Source: Apiotrichum sp. Y4204 (Eukaryota; Basidiomycota; Tremellomycetes; Trichosporonales; Trichosporonaceae). Taken from it: 64,000 bases of DNA. This document shows positions 23,113 to 34,340 of this stretch, piece by piece (the first letter of the stretch is position 1; each line of letters begins with the position of its first letter). The stretch lies in NCBI GenBank assembly GCA_025531455.1, contig JAMYHL010000040.1, positions 332,719 to 396,718 on the forward strand, given 5' to 3'. A program made the position numbers and the translations under genes. The notes beneath the pieces are model-generated. The model saw nothing but the letters and a program-made list of their open reading frames with translations, did no database searches and had not been told where the DNA came from.

Positions 23113-24625
23113 TCAGGTGGCCGGCTTATCTTCCTTCTTCGGCGCCTTCTTCTTCTTTGGAGCGGCCTTCTTCGGAGCCTCGGCCTCCTCCTTGACCTTG
23201 GACTTGTCCTTATCCTTGGGCTTGTCCTTATCCTTCGTGTCCTTCTCCTTCTTATCGTCCTTATCCTTCTTATCCTCCTTGTCCTTTGCCTTCTTGTCCT
23301 TATCCTTCTTGGCCGGCTTCTCCTTATCGGCATCCTTCTCCTTCTTCTTGTCGTCCTTGTCATCCGCCTCCTCATCCTTCTTCTTCTTCTTGTCCGCCGG
23401 CTTCTTCTTGCCCTTGGCGGTCTCCTTCTTCCCCTTCTCTTTCTCCTTCTCCTTCTTCTCTTTCTCCTCCTTCTCCTTCTCCTCTTGCTCCTTCGCCTTG
23501 CGCTCCTCTTCCTTCTTCTTCTCGGCAGCGGTCTTCTTCTTTTTGGCAGGTTTCGGCGGCTCCTCGTCCTTCTCAGGTGGCGGAGCGGGGCGTTTCTTTT
23601 TCGGTTTCTTCTTCTCGTCAGGACCAGGCGGCGGCGGTCCACCGCCAGGTCCAACAGCACCCTCGCGGGCGCGCGCAGCGGCCTCGGCAGCCTCCTTCTG
23701 CTTGTGCGCCTTGATACGTTCCATAAGGCGAAGAACGGACCAGCTGGGTTGGAACGCACCGCCGCCTCCTGACCGCGTACCAGCAGTGAGAAGCTTGCGT
23801 ATCGACTCGAGCTCCGAATCCTCCTCCTCGCCGGCGGTAAGGGTTTGCCGGAATGTTCCATCTGCGCCCATGTTCGGACCTGCCGGTGCAGTGAGTGCTA
23901 GTGACAGCGCGGCATTCCGAGTTGCAAGAATGGAAGTGCCGAGATAAAGCGGTGCGGACGTTGCGGCCTGAGAGTCAGCAAGGTCATACTCTGAATTTCC
24001 GACGTAGCATCTCGAGACTCACCATGATTCTGGACTCCAGCTCTAGCGTCATATTATCGTCCCATGCCTCCTGCCGTCGTTCCAGCATGATGTCAATCGT
24101 AAGCGGCAGAGTTTCTGGTGCAGGCCTCATCACGACGCGTGACCGTACTTCCGGCACTTTGCGGAAATCCTGTAGCTCTACCACTAAACAGCCGTCGACA
24201 AATGACACCGGCGGACGAATGTCGTACAGGAACGGAATAAGGGCCGCGGGGATCACTTGCGCTCGCATGGCAAGGAGGAAAGGCTTCATCGGGCCGTCGT
24301 ACAGAAAGTTTATTTCCTGTGTGTCAGAAAGCTGCAACCAGCAAGACAAGGTGACGGTAGGACAGGCTGTGCAAGCTCAAAAAGGGCACAAGACGGCTCA
24401 GATAGATCGTTGATAAATAGGTATCATTGTGCTATCCATCTGTACGTCGCAAGTCTGCGGCGAACGTCAAGACCGATGGTCACACGCCTGCAACACACTC
24501 ACACTGTTCTCAAAACGCCAGTAGGTCGGGTACAGCTGAATGCTGAGCGACGGCTCCCATTTTCGCGCCTTTTTCAGCACCGCGCGCGCAAAGCGGTGAT
24601 AGTTGTAACCCGATGCGGAGGCCAT
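23113..24625 (-). CDS. SPT20-like SAGA complex subunit, 423 aa
   Basis: Exons 24625-24503, 24316-24023, 23967-23113. The Spt20 domain is recognised from IQLYPTYWRFENS, EINFLYDGPMKPFLLAMRA, IPAALIPFLYD and VSFVDGCLVVELQDFR (family consensus: HPTHFRF..., PFYDGCLIVEVHDHR). It should help hold the SAGA coactivator together in the nucleus. The C-terminal 200 residues are an extreme Lys/Asp/Glu tail of KDKDKK-type repeats, replacing the Gln-rich tails of other fungal Spt20 proteins. Convergent with DLT1 (184 bp apart). Tail composition is low complexity, so homology rests on the first 145 residues. Confidence 0.78.
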
Positions 24626-25033
24626 GATGGACTAGTGCTGTCGGGTCTGGATGGATGGGTTTGAGGTGATTGATGGAGTGGATGTAAAGTCCAACGCGAA
24701 GCGTGCACTGGAAACACGGTTATCAATCTCGGCAGCCAGACAAAGCGGCCAGGTCCACTTGAACAGACAGCCTCTCGGCAGCGCGGGAGCAAAAGTCGTT
24801 CACGTGGCGGCGTCGGGCTGGTACGGCTACCCTGGCTGGTGGTGCGCTGCTGCGCTGGTGCACATGGATGGCGCTGAGCGCTTGTTCAGGCGTCATCGAG
24901 GGATCAAGGGCAGAGACACCCCGCGAGGGGCGAGAGCATTGGCCAGTCTGTCAACAACTCTCGTCCAACTTGAGCATATCACCATACTCATCATCGGATT
25001 CTCTCCCCTCAAACATCTACATAAACGCTCAGG
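24626..25033. promoter_or_regulatory. Divergent promoter, SPT20-like / VPS4
   Basis: 408 bp with no gene. No clear TATA box; a short pyrimidine-rich leader precedes VPS4. Confidence 0.45.
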
Positions 25034-26774
<1,741 letters not shown>

Positions 26775-26893
26775 TACATACACTTTATAGGCTTCCAGTT
26801 ACGTTTTTCACGGGTTCCTTTGAACTCATGAGTGATTACATTGACGAGGTACAGATTGACACTTCCTGCATCTATCTGATGCCTCAATCTAAT

Positions 26894-27980
26894 TCAGCGA
26901 CGGCGTCGGCTCTCCCCGTCGTGCTTCGCCTCGTTCTGCCTTCTGTGCTTGTGAACTAACTCCTGCAAACTCTCCAAGGGATCTCGGCGTCTGTCGGTGT
27001 TTTGGGGCCCAGGGGTGCCCGCGCGTGATGAGGTTGCGGAGGCCCTACCACCCCGCCAGGGCTGAAGCTGGCGCGAGGGCCCTCTGTACCCCGAGCCCTG
27101 TCCAAGGGCCCCACGGCCCCCACGGCTTCCGCCACGGCTCTGTACTCGTCCACCACGCTGGTGCGGGAATGTTGGCGAGTACGGCGGAACGAGCGTGGGC
27201 GGGAATGGCGGCGCCGGGTTGGGTGGCTTTTGCAACAGAAACCGCGCCGGAATCTGTGTTTGGCTGTTGCACGCGGGGACGACAAAGCAGCACAGCCTAA
27301 CTGAGGTCAGCCAATGATCAGGACAGCCATCTCAACTGACAGCCATCGAGCGCCATATTCGCCACTGAATGTCAGCGCAGCGCTGGCAAACGCACGGGGG
27401 GAGACATACAGTTCTGATTTGCCGTCCACGCCACCTTATCACGGAAGTTAACGATCGCGATGCCCGTGAGGATCTTGACATCGGCGACGGCGCCGTACCG
27501 CGAGACCATAAGAGACTGGATCTCGGAAGGGAGCACGTCGGCGGGAATGGGGAAGAGAAGGAGTGTTCGCGACGGCGCGTCGCGCGCCCTGGGGAGGGGT
27601 GGGTTGCCGACAATGGGAAGGATGCGGTCGGCGAGACGTGTCTTACCCGGCGGATTTGGGAAGGACCCGTGTCGCCGCTTTGGGTCCGCCCCGCTCGGAA
27701 TGGCGATAGGCAGCGCAGGGCGGGAGGCGTCGCCATCGAAGCTCCATACGCTCAACGGCGTGCCCGACCTGGACGACTCACTGCGCAGGTGCCCGACTTG
27801 CCGTTCATGCTGGGGGAGCCGCATCGGCGGGCCGAGGCGCGGTTCGGGGCTGGGGTTGGCATGAGAGCTCGTGAGAGTCGCCGCGGCCATCTTGCGCGCC
27901 AGCTGCGTGAGTGAGTAAACATTCAGGGAGAGACATACCTCCTCCTCGATTGTGAGGTCTACATCCATGGGCTCGTCCAT
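26894..27980 (-). CDS. RRM protein with RGG/Pro-rich tail, 321 aa
   Basis: Exons 27980-27939, 27902-27410, 27364-27341, 27300-26894. A disordered N-terminus precedes an RRM-like domain at about 126-187: beta1 RTLLLFPIP, RNP1-like GIAIVNFRD and the closing MALDGF. The third exon is 24 nt and uses a GTCAGT donor; splicing it in completes the RRM end. The C-terminus has RGG/RGR repeats and Arg/Ser, typical of RNA-binding shuttling proteins. RNP residues are weakly conserved, so RNA binding is inferred. It is convergent with VPS4, ending 119 bp from it. Confidence 0.62.
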
Positions 27981-28495
27981 TTGCGCCGAGGTTTCGCAGG
28001 CCAAGAGAGTGAGGGATGAGCAAGATTAAGAGAATGGAAAGACGTGAAGGATGGGATAACGAAGAGGATGGTGAACTGCCGTGAAGAGGGCGGTGAGGAG
28101 GGTAGTCAGGAGGGCAAGAGTGGGGATGAGAGAGTGAGTGTGAAATACAGGGAAGGTCATCATTCATCTTCCTCGCACTCCAGTATCCAGACGCACGGAC
28201 GTGGCTCTGCGTTCGTGTGTTTGCGTCTGCCGGCCGCCTGTGTGGCTTGCATGGTATGCTGCACTTCTACTTGCGCTCTCCGTTCTTTTACCTTGTACGC
28301 GACTTACCTTGCTTTCTTAACATTTCACTTATTGCAATGCTTGCTCACTGAGTATCGCCCACCAGAACTACTGAATGCCCAAGGTTAAGCGGAGCTGGAA
28401 TACATGCTGTTTCGCGGTCTAATGTTCTAATGCTACAGTAATGTCTGGAGTTGTGCCGGTATGATTATCGGCGCTGGGAAGGAAGTGTCTAGTTA
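27981..28495. other. Intergenic, no gene seen
   Basis: 515 bp between the RRM gene start and the GH9 stop (both minus strand). It contains the RRM promoter; the part near 28000-28150 is purine-rich on the plus strand, a pyrimidine-rich leader on the coding strand. Confidence 0.45.
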
Positions 28496-30850
28496 CTAGG
28501 TGCGGCCAGCGTAGAGGCGGCCGAGGGTCATGCGCCGGCTGTGTTTGGCGCGCACGCTGCGCTTGCCACCGGCGGCGAGGCGGGCGCGCTTGATCGCAGC
28601 GGCGCGCTCATTGAACTGACGGACGCAGTTGCCGTTGGGACACGTTTCCTGGGCCTTGTCCTCCTCCTTATACTCCTCAGGCTTGTCCTCCTTCTTCTCC
28701 TCGGACTTGCCGTCCTTCTTCTCCTCGGGCTTGTCGTCCTTCTTCTCCTCAGGCTTGTCGTCCTTCTTCACCTCGGGCTTGGAGGTCTCCTGAGGCTTGG
28801 CGGCGCCTGTCGTCTCCTCAGGCTTCTTGCTCTCCTCGGGCTTCTTGCCCTCCTCAGGCTTCTTGCTCTCCTCAGGCTTGGCGATCTCCTTGGGCTTGGT
28901 TTCCGTGGAGGTCGGCGAGCCGGCGGACTCAGTAGCGGAAGTGGACTCAGGGGTCTTGTGCTCGGTGTCGTCGTCACAAGGCTCCTCCTTGCCCTCCTCC
29001 TTCTTGCCCCCAGCGATGCCGTCGACCTTCACCGACTTGTGCTTGTCCTTGCAGTTGCAGTCCTTCTCAGGCTTCGCGGTGCTGTTGCCGCCCGCGCCGA
29101 GAGTGGGAAGGCCCTTGGACTCGGGGAGAGGAGTAAGCTTGAACTCCGTCTTCTCCAGGTAAAGCTCGGTGTCGGTGTGGTTGTCGCAGGGGACGGCGAA
29201 GCTGCAGGCCTTGCCTTCGGGGCTCTTGAAGGGCTTGACCTCGAGGTTGACGTAGTAGGGGTCGCCCGCACCCTTGCAGATCTCGTAGGCGGCGAGGACG
29301 GGGGCGTTGGCGGCGTAGTCGAGCGAAGGCTCGCCCATCTGCCAGTCACTCAGGTCGTCCCAGTACTTGTCGACGTTCTTGGCAGTGACGAGGGGGCCAC
29401 CAACAACGGCACCGTAGAGAGTGTGGGCAGGCTTGGTGAGGTTGGCAATGCACTCGTCACACCAGTTGTCCTCGTCCATGTTGATACCGCTGGCCATTGA
29501 GTTGTGCGGGAGAAGAGGGGCGTTGGGGTGGATACCGATCATGTAAGGAGCGTTCATGGGGTTCTTGCCGAGCCAGTAGTCGACCTGGCTCTGGGCGAAG
29601 GACTCATACTTGCCGCGCTTCTCGGGCGAGCTGGCCATGGGGGCGTACCGGAAGAGAAGGTGGGCGGCGGCGAGGGCAGGCTGGAGCGAGTTGAGGTTGG
29701 AGAGCTGGCCGTAGGTAAGGAGACCGCCGGGGGTGATGGTGCCGTTCTTGAGCTTGTTGTCGACAATGTTGTCAAAGTAGTACTCGCACTCCTCCTGCCA
29801 ACCGGTGACGTTGGGCTCAAGGCCGGCGCTGATGGCAATCTCGGGGCGGGCGTGGGCGAGCTCAGCAAACATGACATAGGCGGCGGGAAGACGCGACTCC
29901 CAGCCCCACATGGACTCGTTGTGCGAAAGCTGGAAAGCGGTGTAGAAGTTGTAGGCGTCCTTGTAGTACGCGCCGTCACCGGTGGCGGCGGCGAGCGAGA
30001 TGGCCGAGGTGACGAGGTCGTCGGTGTAGTACGAAGAGCCGTAAGCCTCGTTCATGGCGGGGATGGAGTCGGAGTAAACAGCGTAGGGCTTGGTGTTGAC
30101 AGCTGTGTCGTAGAGGCTCTTGGCCTCGCAGAGAAGCTTTTCGGAGTAGGCCTTGTCGGCAAGCGAAGCAGGGGCATAGGCGTCCTTGGAAGTGTTCCAA
30201 GTTTGGCCAGAGTATGCGAGAGATCCAAGAGCAAAGGCAGCAGCAGTGGACGCCCAGGCGTCGGTACCGGGAGCGGTCTTGTTGAGGACGTACGAAGGGC
30301 GAGGGGTGGGAAGAGTCTGGTCGCCGCCCCAGTGGCCGTTGACGACCTGGGAGTCACCGACCTGAACGACAAGGTCGCCGCCGGGAAGATGAGCGTTCAT
30401 GAGCCAGTCAAAGCCCCAGCGGAGGTTGCTGTCGAGGTACTTGGTCTGCTTGGCCTTGTCAAAACCGGGGCCGTAAGAGAGGGCGCCCCAGGACATGGCA
30501 AACATGGTGAAGGTGAAGGGGAAAGTGCACTTGATGGCGTTACCTGCGTCCCAGAAGCCGCCAGACAGGTCGGCACCGACGTCCAAGCCGTCGTTAGGCA
30601 CAGTGTTGTTGCGCCAGGGGACACGGTTGGGATACTCGCCCGCGTTGAGGTTTCCCGCGCGCTGCGAGTCAAAGAAGTAGAGCGAGTTGCCGAGGACGGT
30701 CTTCCACTGCTTGTTGACGCGGTACTTTCCCGGCTTGACGCGGGACTTGCGAGTACCGTGGCGGGGCTTCGGGGGCATGTACGTGTCCTTCGGCGCAAAG
30801 CTAGCCGTCACTGTGCTCACCAGGAGCAGAGCGTGAAGAAGGTAGATCAT
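28496..30850 (-). CDS. Secreted glycoside hydrolase family 9 protein with altered active site, 784 aa
   Basis: Single exon. Signal peptide at 1-17 (LLHALLLVSTVTAS). The GH9 catalytic domain runs from about 45 to 540: YFFDSQRAGNL, NRVPWRNN, DVGADLSGGFWDAGN, DYWLGKNPMNAPYM and GEPSLDYAANAPVLAAYE. In GH9 cellulases the first motif ends DAGD; here it is D101-A-G-N104, so the usual catalytic-base Asp is Asn. The usual PHHR substrate motif is PHNS. The general-acid Glu in GEPSLDY is present. The last ~230 residues are Glu/Lys/Pro repeats (KPEE, KKDD) ending with a short CPNGNC element. It may be a wall-associated glucanase with changed specificity or a non-catalytic form. Confidence 0.85.
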   Translation of the reverse strand: MIYLLHALLLVSTVTASFAPKDTYMPPKPRHGTRKSRVKPGKYRVNKQWKTVLGNSLYFFDSQRAGNLNAGEYPNRVPWRNNTVPNDGLDVGADLSGGFWDAGNAIKCTFPFTFTMFAMSWGALSYGPGFDKAKQTKYLDSNLRWGFDWLMNAHLPGGDLVVQVGDSQVVNGHWGGDQTLPTPRPSYVLNKTAPGTDAWASTAAAFALGSLAYSGQTWNTSKDAYAPASLADKAYSEKLLCEAKSLYDTAVNTKPYAVYSDSIPAMNEAYGSSYYTDDLVTSAISLAAATGDGAYYKDAYNFYTAFQLSHNESMWGWESRLPAAYVMFAELAHARPEIAISAGLEPNVTGWQEECEYYFDNIVDNKLKNGTITPGGLLTYGQLSNLNSLQPALAAAHLLFRYAPMASSPEKRGKYESFAQSQVDYWLGKNPMNAPYMIGIHPNAPLLPHNSMASGINMDEDNWCDECIANLTKPAHTLYGAVVGGPLVTAKNVDKYWDDLSDWQMGEPSLDYAANAPVLAAYEICKGAGDPYYVNLEVKPFKSPEGKACSFAVPCDNHTDTELYLEKTEFKLTPLPESKGLPTLGAGGNSTAKPEKDCNCKDKHKSVKVDGIAGGKKEEGKEEPCDDDTEHKTPESTSATESAGSPTSTETKPKEIAKPEESKKPEEGKKPEESKKPEETTGAAKPQETSKPEVKKDDKPEEKKDDKPEEKKDGKSEEKKEDKPEEYKEEDKAQETCPNGNCVRQFNERAAAIKRARLAAGGKRSVRAKHSRRMTLGRLYAGRT
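28640..28900 (-). repeat. Coding low-complexity KPEEKK/ESKKPEE repeats in the GH9 tail
   Basis: Repeated 24-30 nt units (CTTCTTCTCCTCGG type on the plus strand) encode short Lys-Pro-Glu-Glu blocks. Length variation between strains is likely. Confidence 0.75.
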
Positions 30851-32740
30851 TGTACGTGAGTGATCGTAAATTGAAAGCGGAAAGCGGGAAGTGAGAGGTA
30901 AGAGAAAGTTGAGTATGAAGAAGGGAAGGAAAAAGAGAACGAAGTCGTAGGAAGTGTCGTCTCAAATGTCGTAAAAATGAACAAGAATGGATGAGAAGTC
31001 GAAGCCGGTGCAAATGCCACCAGTGCAGTGGTTATGTTTTGCAGGCGTGTGTTGTGAGTGATGAGGATGAGAGCTCGTCCATTGTATGCCATTTATACTC
31101 TGTCGGTGTCGAGACACACACATCCATTCCGTGAAGTCGGAAGGTCAAGGTTTGAATCAAAGGAACGCGGCAACGGCATTGCGACGCACACAGTTCGGAC
31201 GCATTCAACTTGAAACAGAGAGGCAGAAGGATCGGGGATGGAGAAGAGCAGCGACAAAGAAGAATGAAGCATGAGAGGTGAGGATGTATCGCGTACACAG
31301 GTTACAGGTGGGGAGCTCGATGAGGCGATGTTGAATGGGGTTGAGGCCGTGCCACTCGCCGTTTGAAGGCTGAAACGTCATCAGTGGCAGTCCCACAGGC
31401 TACAATGTCGCCGTCCTCACACATCGCATCCTCCAGGCGTCTCAGAATGCGTTGTTGTTACTACTACATTCAGAGAAATCTGCGGCAGGGGAGGGATCTG
31501 GGGCGGGGCAGGCGGCGTGCAGTGCAGTGGATCTCCCCGTTCTGGCTGGCCATTGTCGACAAAGGAGTAGAAACGAAAACGCCGACCATCTCGAGGTATG
31601 AGGTAGAAGGTACACACACCCGCGAGTCCAGCCTCACAAGATTACGACATGGTGCGCTACGGTGCTCTGTATCCCAGGCACCTGGTCGCCCCTGGCCTAT
31701 CAACCAGTCAAACGGCGACAAGCACCCGCGGCCGGTAACCTGTGCACCTGTGCAACCAGAAACACAACGAAGGGGGCCACCCTGCAATGCGTTGCGGGGA
31801 AGCAGGCTGTGGAGAGCAACCCCTGTACGCTGTACTGTACCGTGTGGCCTGTGGACTGTGTGGATGACGAGAATGCTGGGCAGTAAGGAGGATGAAACAC
31901 GCTAATAATTGTTCGACGATCATGCCAATCCTGTTAATCCTGTTGATCCACGGCCGATCAAACCAGGGTGTAGCTGATCCAACACCATCTCCGGCTTTGT
32001 ATCACATTCAGGTAGTTGAAACAAAACAACAGACAATGCTCCGATACGGGACGGTTGCACAGCGCGCCAGCATACACCACATGAGACGCGACGGACATCA
32101 CCCCTGCGACGGCCACTGCTTACAGGCACAGCGACAACCTGAATTACGACGCCGGCTGACACTCACCCAGGCAATGGGGGACGCGGGGGACGGTTCACAA
32201 GGAAAAACTTGAGGCAAGGACTCTTGCTCCCATGCAGACCCCTCTGCAGCAATCTTCGTTCTATTTAGTCCATCTTGCTGCCAAGCAGGCTGCTGCTCTG
32301 AATAGAATCACGGCCCCCGCAGAGCGTGATGGCCCACAAAGCTTGGTCGGGCTTATTACACCGTGGGAACATATTCACTGACGTTACAAAGCAGCCACAG
32401 CGCTCCGTGCCGAGTTCAGCAAGTCATGTGGTTTCTGCTAGATCGGCGATCGGCGAGCTGTTGAATCCATCTGGTGTCATACGATGGATGTGCACAGCCC
32501 AAGCGCGCCTCATACAGTTCTCTCTGAAATGCTCCATAGTCAATGAATCAGCCTATGGTCCCTCCCGCACTAGCATCTCTGTGTACAGAGTGCCAAGGCT
32601 TCCTAAAAGAAGAATTGTCTGCCTGAACAGAACGAGGCTGTGGTTCCGAAAGCCCCACACCATTCAGCCGCCTTGTACTGTTGCATCGGCGAGTCAAACG
32701 TCCACAGCTTCTTCATTTCCTTCTTTATCCCCTTTCATAC
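30851..32740. other. Long intergenic region, no gene seen
   Basis: 1.9 kb between the GH9 start and the glutathione transferase stop. The first 250 bp are the GH9 leader and promoter. The rest has scattered short open frames (up to 180 codons) with no domain and no consistent splicing. Confidence 0.5.
31092..31097 (-). promoter_or_regulatory. TATA box of the GH9 gene
   Basis: TATAAA on the minus strand about 240 bp upstream of the GH9 ATG, followed by a pyrimidine-rich leader (Tx/Cx runs) expected of a strongly expressed fungal gene. Confidence 0.45.
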
Positions 32741-33572
32741 CTATGCACCAAGCGCAGCGAGAACTTTCTTCTTCCGCTCGGGATCGACGGGCGTGAAAGG
32801 CGACACAAACTTTGTCGCCTTGATCATCGCCTCGGCCCACGCAGCGACGTGAGGGAGATCGGGGTGCATCCACACACGGGGGTTGACGTCCTGCGCGTTG
32901 AGCTGGGTAGACACAAACCAGCCCCAGACGGCGGCGTCCGCGTGGCTCGGCTTAGCGAGGACGAACGGCCCGGGAGAGTCGGCCAGCACGCGTTCAAAGA
33001 GCGCAAGCTTCGTGCGCGCGGGGACAGTCAGCCGGTCCATCGCCTCCGGATCGTCGAGGGCCTTGAGCTGTTTGAGAGCGAGCGAGCGCGAGTCCTCCGC
33101 TGGCCCGTTCTTCACCTTGAGGAAGTACTCGAAGCTCGAGTCGTCATAGTAGTACAGCGTAAGCGGGCGGAAGATGTCGCGCAACGTCGTCGCAAGCTCC
33201 GTGTCCACCCATGACTGGAGGAGACGCGCAGCGGCGCGCCCGTCGGCCGAGGGGAAGAGGACGCCGGGGTGCAGGCTGTCGAGGTGCACCGCGATGTCCC
33301 ACGAGTCGGTTACGTACCCGCTCGGCGTCTGAAGTGTTGGGACCGTCACGGCGGGGTTACCCGTCGCCTTGGCGAGGTCGGAGCGAATCTGCGGGAAGGT
33401 GTAGGAGACGGTCTCGTATGAGAGGTCCAGCAGCCTGCAATCAGCACCGCACTTGGCCACTTCGTCATTACACTCACGCAAGATCCGCCTTTGTGCGCCA
33501 GGTGTACGGGCTGAACCGATTGTTCCCCCCATCAGCGGGCGCGAGCTCGTACAGCGTATACTCTTTGGTCAT
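32741..33572 (-). CDS. Glutathione S-transferase-like protein, 262 aa
   Basis: Exons 33572-33478 and 33434-32741. N-terminal thioredoxin-fold domain: YTLYELAPADGGNNRFSPYT with a candidate catalytic Ser/Tyr in RFSPYTWRTK, then VPTLQTPSGYVTDSWDIAVHLD, where the cis-Pro is in TVPTL and the glutathione-contacting Ser is in DSWDIA. The all-helical C-terminal domain follows (SHADAAVWGWF). The arrangement resembles fungal etherase-like GSTs (related to bacterial LigE). Cytosolic. The substrate is not predictable; a detoxification or aromatic-ether role is inference. Confidence 0.8.
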
Positions 33573-34340
33573 CGTGAAGTCGACAGTGTGTTTGCCATTT
33601 GGAAGCGACCATGTTGTTGCGGTTTATGTGTACTACGTTGTTGCCTGGCATGGTCCGAGCTGGCGAGCCTGGCTGAGCCATGGCGTCATGAGTCAGCCGA
33701 ATCGCTTGTCGGAGATCGCCGCGGCACCGGAGCCGCCGTGCCGATACAATGGCCGGGTGACACGAGACGTAAAATCAGTCGCGCACGATGTCAAGATTTT
33801 CAGTTAACCGCCCAGCGCAGTGATCAAGACCAGACAGCTTTTGTTATCGTTGTCAGCGGTAGGCGCCAGGGGTTTGGGGGGGCGACAGGCGGCTCGAAGA
33901 AGGTCGTACTCTCCGAGTGACATCAATTGACCATATGAAAGAACGTTGGAACACCTTACACCGTCAAGCTGCGTCAAGGAACTTTTACCACGTTTCCTGG
34001 GACGATCAGCTGCACAACACTTCTGGATCGCTTCTGATTGTCCGATTTCCTGATCGAGAACACAGACCGCCGACTTGGACGCCAATCCGGCAGATGTCTT
34101 TTGGGTTTCGTTCACACCGTTGTTTTCGAGGTGGGTTTTTTTTTTTTTTTCTTTTTTTTTTTTTTCTTTTTTTTTTTTCTGCTGTTGTATATTGAGATGT
34201 TATCAGATTGCTGAAGAGCAAACCTGGCTCGACTCATCAGGACTCTCACTCGTCCTCGCACGTATGTGATACTACCCGGACGCCGAGGCGCCATATGCAT
34301 GCCAGTGAAAGTTACATTGAATCTATCCTTCTCCTTCCCC
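33573..34340. other. Intergenic region with a poly(dA:dT) tract
   Basis: 768 bp between the RPC2 stop and the GST start, both on the minus strand. No gene. Contains a long T tract (separate entry). Confidence 0.5.
34136..34178. repeat. Poly(dA:dT) tract, 43 bp with two interruptions
   Basis: Runs of T broken by single C residues at 34151 and 34166. It lies about 570 bp upstream of the GST ATG. It could be a nucleosome-excluding element; no target-site duplication or adjacent coding remnant points to a retroposed copy. Confidence 0.8.

Noticed and set aside
23011..23772. Leu-rich 253-codon frame that looks like a multi-pass membrane protein
   Set aside because: Antisense of the Lys/Glu/Asp-rich SPT20-like tail; the Leu runs are complement artefacts.
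29504..30859. 451-codon open frame antisense to the GH9 gene
   Set aside because: Val/Gly/Glu-rich mirror of a GC3-biased coding exon; no known fold.
31363..31905. 180-codon plus-strand frame in the GH9-GST gap
   Set aside because: No ATG-context, domain, or codon bias like the neighbours.
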